Origin: Tabrizicola sp.
Lineage (GTDB): Bacteria > Pseudomonadota > Alphaproteobacteria > Rhodobacterales > Rhodobacteraceae
Direction: 5' to 3'
Length of the DNA stretch: 64,000 nt
NCBI RefSeq assembly: GCF_022842145.1
Contig: NZ_JALHQD010000003.1
Coordinates: 62,001 to 126,000 of the forward strand
Part shown: piece by piece, positions 61,844 to 64,000 of the stretch
Layout of the letters: each line of letters opens with the position of its first letter
Numbering within the stretch: the stretch's first letter is position 1
Program-made: the position numbers and the translations under genes
Notes under the pieces: generated by a model
What the model was told of the DNA's origin: nothing
Seen by the model: only the letters and a program-made list of their open reading frames with translations
The model's database searches: none

Positions 61844-63328
61844 TCAGTGGTCGGCCTTCGAGGCGGCAGCCTTGATCGCGTCGGTCTGATCCTCGGTGCC
61901 GTTGAAGAAGGCATTCAGGATCACGGCGGTGATCGAGGCGAGAAGGATGCCGCTTTCGATCAGCGGGTGGATGTCATGCGGCATCCACTGCTTGAAGTTC
62001 GGGGCGACCAGCGGGATCATCCCCATGCCGATGGACACCGCGACCACGAAAAGGTTGTTGCGGTTCTTGGCGAAGTCCACCCCCGCAAGGATGCGGATGC
62101 CGGTGGCGGCGACCATGCCGAACATCACGAGGCCGGCGCCGCCGAGGACCATTGTCGGGACGGATTCCACCAGCGCGCCCATCTTCGGCATCAGTCCAAG
62201 GACGATCAGGATGATCCCGCCCGCGACGCAGACAAACCGGCTGCGGACCCCGGTCACGCCGACCAGACCCACGTTCTGGCTGAACGAGGTGTAGGGGAAG
62301 GTGTTGAAGATGCCGCCGATCAGGGTGCCAAGGCCGTCGGTCCTGAGGCCAGCCGAGAGCATCGGCCGGGTGACGGGCTTGCCGGTCATGTCGCCCAGGG
62401 CGAGGAACATGCCGGTGGATTCGATCATCACCACGATCATCACCAGGGTCATGGTGATGATCATCACGAGGTCGAACGTCGGCATGCCGAAGTGGAAGGG
62501 CGTGATCAGGCCGAACCAGTCAGCCTCGCCCACCTTGCCGAAGTTCATCTTGCCAAGCGCCACGGCGACGACGGCGCCGATGATGATGCCAAGCAGGACC
62601 GAGATGTTGGAGACGAAGCCCTTCGCGAAGCGGGCGATAAGCAGGATCGAGATCAGGACGATCGCCGAGATGCCGATGTTGCCCAAGGGTGCGTAGCCCG
62701 GGTTCATCATCGTCGCGGCGGGGGCGAACTTCGGCGGCAGTTCGGTCACGCCGGTGACGGTGCCTGCGGCAGCGCCCTCGGTCACGGCCTTCAGCCAGTC
62801 CGCGTGCGCCGGGTCGACGATCATCGGCGCGGTGGGGCCGACGGGGTTGCCGAAGATCCAGTTGATCCCGATCCGCATCAGGCTGACGCCGATCACAAGA
62901 ATGATCGTGCCGGTGACGACGGGCGGAAAGAAGCGAAGGAGACGGCTGACGATGGGCGCGATCAGGATCGAGATCACCCCGGCGGCGATGATCGCGCCGA
63001 AGATGGCGCGGGCGCCTTCCGATCCGCCATTGGCGTTGGCCATCGCGACCATCGGGCCGACGGCGGCGAAGGTCACGCCCATCATGACGGGCAGTTTGAT
63101 CCCGAACCACTGGGTTGCACCCATCGACTGGATCAGGGTGACAAGGCCGCAGACGAAGAGGTCGGCCGAGATCAGGAAGGCGACGTCGGCGGGCTCCAGT
63201 TTCAGGGCGCGGCCGACGATCAGGGGCACGGCGACGGCGCCGGCGTACATGACTAGGACGTGCTGCAGGCCAAGCGTGAAAAGCTTTGGCGGTGGCAGCA
63301 TCTCGTCCACGGGATGCGTGGTGGTCAT
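61844..63328 (-). CDS. Nucleobase:cation symporter-2 family permease (xanthine/uracil-type)
   Basis: A 494-residue NCS2 membrane transporter with about 14 helices. Typical stretches are LFTLGLQHVLVMYAGAVAVPLIVG near the N-terminus and SFSQNVGLVGVTGVRSRFV, the Q-N-G-x signature of XanQ-type carriers (in parts). The ATG at 63328 with AAGGA upstream is favoured over a longer frame. The adjacent ureidoglycolate lyase gene suggests xanthine or urate uptake for purine breakdown. Confidence 0.87.
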   Translation of the reverse strand: MTTTHPVDEMLPPPKLFTLGLQHVLVMYAGAVAVPLIVGRALKLEPADVAFLISADLFVCGLVTLIQSMGATQWFGIKLPVMMGVTFAAVGPMVAMANANGGSEGARAIFGAIIAAGVISILIAPIVSRLLRFFPPVVTGTIILVIGVSLMRIGINWIFGNPVGPTAPMIVDPAHADWLKAVTEGAAAGTVTGVTELPPKFAPAATMMNPGYAPLGNIGISAIVLISILLIARFAKGFVSNISVLLGIIIGAVVAVALGKMNFGKVGEADWFGLITPFHFGMPTFDLVMIITMTLVMIVVMIESTGMFLALGDMTGKPVTRPMLSAGLRTDGLGTLIGGIFNTFPYTSFSQNVGLVGVTGVRSRFVCVAGGIILIVLGLMPKMGALVESVPTMVLGGAGLVMFGMVAATGIRILAGVDFAKNRNNLFVVAVSIGMGMIPLVAPNFKQWMPHDIHPLIESGILLASITAVILNAFFNGTEDQTDAIKAAASKADH

Positions 63329-63420
63329 TCGGTTACTGTCCTTTTCCCTTGGGGCTTGTTGGTATTCTCGCCGTCTGCGCATTGCCCCTGCCTGCGCTCC
63401 GGTTAGGACGCCCCCCGGGT

Positions 63421-63906
63421 TCAGGGGGCGAGGACCGTCCACGGTTCGGTGTAACGGTGTTCTTCTAGGTTCGGCGTCGGGCCGATCCGGTCCACGACGG
63501 CGAAGAGGCCGGGCGCGTGGAGCGGGGTGAGGACCCCGTGCCAGGTGCCGCGGTGCAGGTTGATGCCCTGCGCGCCGCTGGTGAGGAAAGCTTGCGGCGT
63601 GGCCTCGGGGCCGGTGGCGACGATGACGAGGAACGGGTGATCGGTCATCGGCAGGAAGGCCTGTGAGGCCTCGGGGTGGCGTTCGATCAGGTCGAAGCTG
63701 TAGGGCAGCGCGCGGGGTTGGGCCTGGAAGATCGAGATGCCGGCGCGGGCCCCGCCGTCCTGCGGCCCGAAGTCGAGCGTCGCGCGGTCGTGGTGGCGCT
63801 GGCAGAGGCCGGCGTTGATCAGGCGGAAGTCTCCGGTCGCGTCCAGGACGTCGCCGAAGGGGGCGAAGGCTTCGGCGGTCAGGGGGAAGGGGCGGAGGGT
63901 TCTCAT
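63421..63906 (-). CDS. allA: Ureidoglycolate lyase
   Basis: A 161-residue AllA-family enzyme that splits ureidoglycolate into glyoxylate and urea, a late step in purine catabolism. It has the family start LRPFPLTAEAFAPFGDVLD and the HRGTWHGVLTPL segment (about 120-131). A GTG three codons upstream is an alternative start. It lies 92 bp before the xanthine-type permease. Its products, glyoxylate and urea, connect to the bhc cycle and amide/urea uptake elsewhere in the window. Confidence 0.88.
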   Translation of the reverse strand: MRTLRPFPLTAEAFAPFGDVLDATGDFRLINAGLCQRHHDRATLDFGPQDGGARAGISIFQAQPRALPYSFDLIERHPEASQAFLPMTDHPFLVIVATGPEATPQAFLTSGAQGINLHRGTWHGVLTPLHAPGLFAVVDRIGPTPNLEEHRYTEPWTVLAP

Positions 63907-63933
63907 GCGTGGCACCGCTTGGCCGCCGTGGGA

Positions 63934-63956
63934 GCGAGGGGTTTCACACCCCTCGC
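63934..63956. terminator. Hairpin upstream of allA
   Basis: GCGAGGGGT (63934-63942) pairs with ACCCCTCGC (63948-63956) around a 5-nt loop. It may terminate a minus-strand gene beyond the right edge; on that strand it is not followed by a clear U tract. Confidence 0.35.
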
Positions 63957-64000
63957 GCTCCCCGTGGGATATTTGTGGACAGATGAACGCATCAGCGAAG

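Noticed and set aside
60668-63256. 862-codon plus-strand open frame
   Set aside because: It is antisense to the potassium channel, hydrolase and permease genes, and is rich in His, Asp, Gly and Arg, as expected of a shadow frame in high-GC DNA. It has no recognisable domain.
1-64000. Transposons, prophage, CRISPR arrays, tRNA or rRNA genes
   Set aside because: No transposase or integrase frame, regularly spaced repeat, or tRNA/rRNA sequence was recognised on either strand by eye.

Overview
The window is a high-GC, densely packed stretch of alphaproteobacterial DNA. It most likely comes from the Rhodobacterales (Rhodobacter/Paracoccus-like relatives). The evidence is gene content: a complete beta-hydroxyaspartate-cycle cluster, a C-P lyase operon in the order phnGHIJKLN with DUF1045, an ArsR-ArsC fusion, a GAPDH-ArsJ arsenate pair and a very large cyclic beta-1,2-glucan synthase. 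Many genes overlap by ATGA or GTGA. No rRNA, tRNA, CRISPR array, transposase or phage gene was seen. No taxonomic search was possible, so the placement is inference.

Layout. 1-3105 (minus): amiC-amiR, an amide sensor and ANTAR antiterminator, followed by a urea/short-chain-amide binding protein whose transporter partners lie beyond the left edge. 3745-21585: a long organophosphonate region. It holds (a) a first phosphonate-type ABC transporter (phnD-, phnC- and phnE-like) fused by overlapping genes to a methyltransferase, a PhnM paralogue and a lysophospholipid-acyltransferase-like protein; (b) phnC-phnD-phnE-phnE2 plus a hexapeptide acetyltransferase; (c) phnF (minus) and phnGHIJKLN, DUF1045 (minus) and phnM, together a complete C-P lyase. 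Pho-box-like sites and a PhnF-type palindrome sit at the promoters. 21719-24813: arsenate resistance by the arseno-phosphoglycerate route.

25297-28942: a DUF302 protein and a DevBCA-type exporter, with FNR/CRP-like boxes in front. 29093-38821: galU, a small CsbD-like gene and a 2821-residue NdvB/ChvB-like cyclic glucan synthase. 39021-43167 (minus): a four-gene sensory operon of a CHASE3 kinase, a response regulator, a receiver-HWE kinase and a sugar-type binding protein. 43403-45617: a small secreted protein, a DUF4198 protein and a HupE/UreJ-like protein. 45851-48233: cydAB-type quinol oxidase. 48304-55341: choline sulfatase, bhcR and bhcABCD, followed by a second GAPDH. 56586-63906: GNAT, cupin, TadE/TadG-like pair, a potassium channel with a zinc ribbon, an alpha/beta hydrolase broken by one in-frame amber codon, a xanthine-type permease and ureidoglycolate lyase.

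How it fits together. Much of the region concerns scavenging scarce nutrients: amide nitrogen, phosphonate phosphorus with the linked problem of arsenate, two-carbon glyoxylate carbon, choline sulfate and purine nitrogen. The least explained parts are the transporter-methyltransferase-PhnM2-acyltransferase locus beside the C-P lyase, the small ORFs in the phnI-phnJ gap, the sensory operon ending in a binding protein, and a set of strong intra-operon hairpins in the bhc and phn operons.
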